Assembly (NCBI GenBank): GCA_004195335.1
Contig: SDWK01000753.1
Coordinates: forward strand, 1-5,151
DNA: 5,151 nt
Origin: Shewanella sp.
GTDB taxonomy: Bacteria; Pseudomonadota; Gammaproteobacteria; Enterobacterales; Shewanellaceae
Direction of reading: 5' to 3'
Shown here: positions 4,785 through 5,151 of the stretch, piece by piece
Layout: every line of letters begins with the position of its first letter
Numbering within the stretch: the first letter of the stretch is position 1
Notes under the pieces: generated by a model
What the model saw: only the letters and a program-made list of their open reading frames with translations
Told to the model about the DNA's origin: nothing
The model's database searches: none
Program-made: the position numbers and the translations under genes

Positions 4785-4829
4785 TATCAATTTCCAATCT
4801 CCACTACCTATTTCGAATATCAATTTCCA
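4785..4829. repeat. Short direct repeats in the convergent spacer
   Basis: TATCAATTTCCA occurs exactly at 4785-4796 and 4818-4829, 33 bp apart. A degenerate form, TATCGTTTCCA, lies 32 bp before the first (4753-4763). The spacing is close to three helical turns. Only the cores are conserved, so this is not a simple tandem duplication. Confidence 0.5.
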
Positions 4830-4875
4830 CTGTCAATGATGAAGTGACTCTGACTTAGGACATATGGATTGTTTA

Positions 4876-4919
4876 CTCAGTCTTGTGTCTGAGATAAGTT
4901 GAGTTGATCAGGCTCAATT
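4876..4919. terminator. Tandem hairpins between convergent genes
   Basis: CTCAG...CTGAG (4876-4893) and AGTTGAG...CTCAATT (4897-4919, one G/T wobble) sit back to back in the spacer between the small membrane-protein gene and the VOC gene. The plus-strand sequence after them is T-rich (TTGTTGTCC, then TTTTATC). They could act as a bidirectional terminator, but the stems are short and low in GC. Confidence 0.35.
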
Positions 4920-4951
4920 GTTGTCCTTCTGTTTTATCTTTATCGCTATGG

Positions 4952-5151
4952 TTAGTCGTATCTATTTCGCTCAGACGGAATATCACTTAAATACTGTACA
5001 AACTCTACTTCATAGCCATTTGGATCTATGTAGTAAACATTGCGTCTGAAATCATCTTCAGCACCCTCTTTATCAACTGGGTATCCCGCTTTAGCCAGCC
5101 GTTCGATGATGGCATCCAGATCATCGGTGACAAATGCGAAGTGAGCTAACC
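4952..5151 (-). CDS. VOC-family (glyoxalase-fold) protein, C-terminal part
   Basis: The last 65 residues of a VOC-superfamily protein enter from the right edge; the N-terminal half lies outside the window. The visible frame (codons from 5149) shows LAHFAFVTDDLDAIIERLAK, the opening strand and helix of a beta-alpha-beta-beta-beta module with a conserved His at its start. It then shows YYIDPNGYEVEFVQY, the family's closing D-P-x-G-x-x-x-E motif in which the Glu is usually a metal ligand. A His plus Glu in these places fits a metal-dependent member such as a glyoxalase, dioxygenase or fosfomycin-resistance-type enzyme, but the substrate cannot be told from this part. It ends with a polar tail (SDIPSERNRYD). 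It was identified by translating the edge of the window. Confidence 0.8.
   Translation of the reverse strand, partial: LAHFAFVTDDLDAIIERLAKAGYPVDKEGAEDDFRRNVYYIDPNGYEVEFVQYLSDIPSERNRYD

Overview
This window looks like chromosome from a marine gammaproteobacterium, most likely Shewanella or a relative. That placement is an inference from the AT-leaning composition, the UspE-type tandem stress protein, the DUF1971 protein and the style of the intergenic repeat. It has not been tested against a database.

Layout from left to right. Three complete or near-complete genes lie on the minus strand. A PAS/histidine-kinase gene (51-1583) stops right after its phospho-acceptor domain, and a possible out-of-frame remnant of the ATPase domain follows in bases 1-60. 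Next is a tandem-domain universal stress protein of the UspE type (1710-2600) with a recognisable promoter. Then comes a YcxB-like two-helix membrane protein (2837-3307), separated from the stress gene by a hairpin and a nine-G polypurine tract. Divergent from it, on the plus strand, is a small stand-alone DUF1971 protein (3431-3766), related to the N-terminal domain of some TehB tellurite-resistance proteins.

From 3767 to 4496 there is about 730 bp with no credible gene. It is not featureless. It is bounded by a perfect 14-bp inverted repeat (3820-3833 and 4235-4248) that extends imperfectly to about 20 bp. Inside are a large nested hairpin (4080-4177), smaller inverted repeats and a direct repeat. 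I read this as a non-autonomous, MITE-like or structured dispersed repeat. It is the most distinctive thing in the window.

Further right is an 82-residue two-helix membrane protein (4497-4745, plus strand) with a strong Shine-Dalgarno sequence and a paired GTTAAC site upstream. A convergent intergenic spacer follows with short direct repeats and hairpins. The window ends in the C-terminal part of a VOC/glyoxalase-fold protein (from 4952, minus strand).

The genes do not form one evident pathway. The strands alternate, hairpins separate several of them, and the contents (sensing, stress, small membrane proteins, a metal-dependent-fold enzyme) read as ordinary chromosomal genes with an inserted repeat. 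I see no convincing new multi-gene system.
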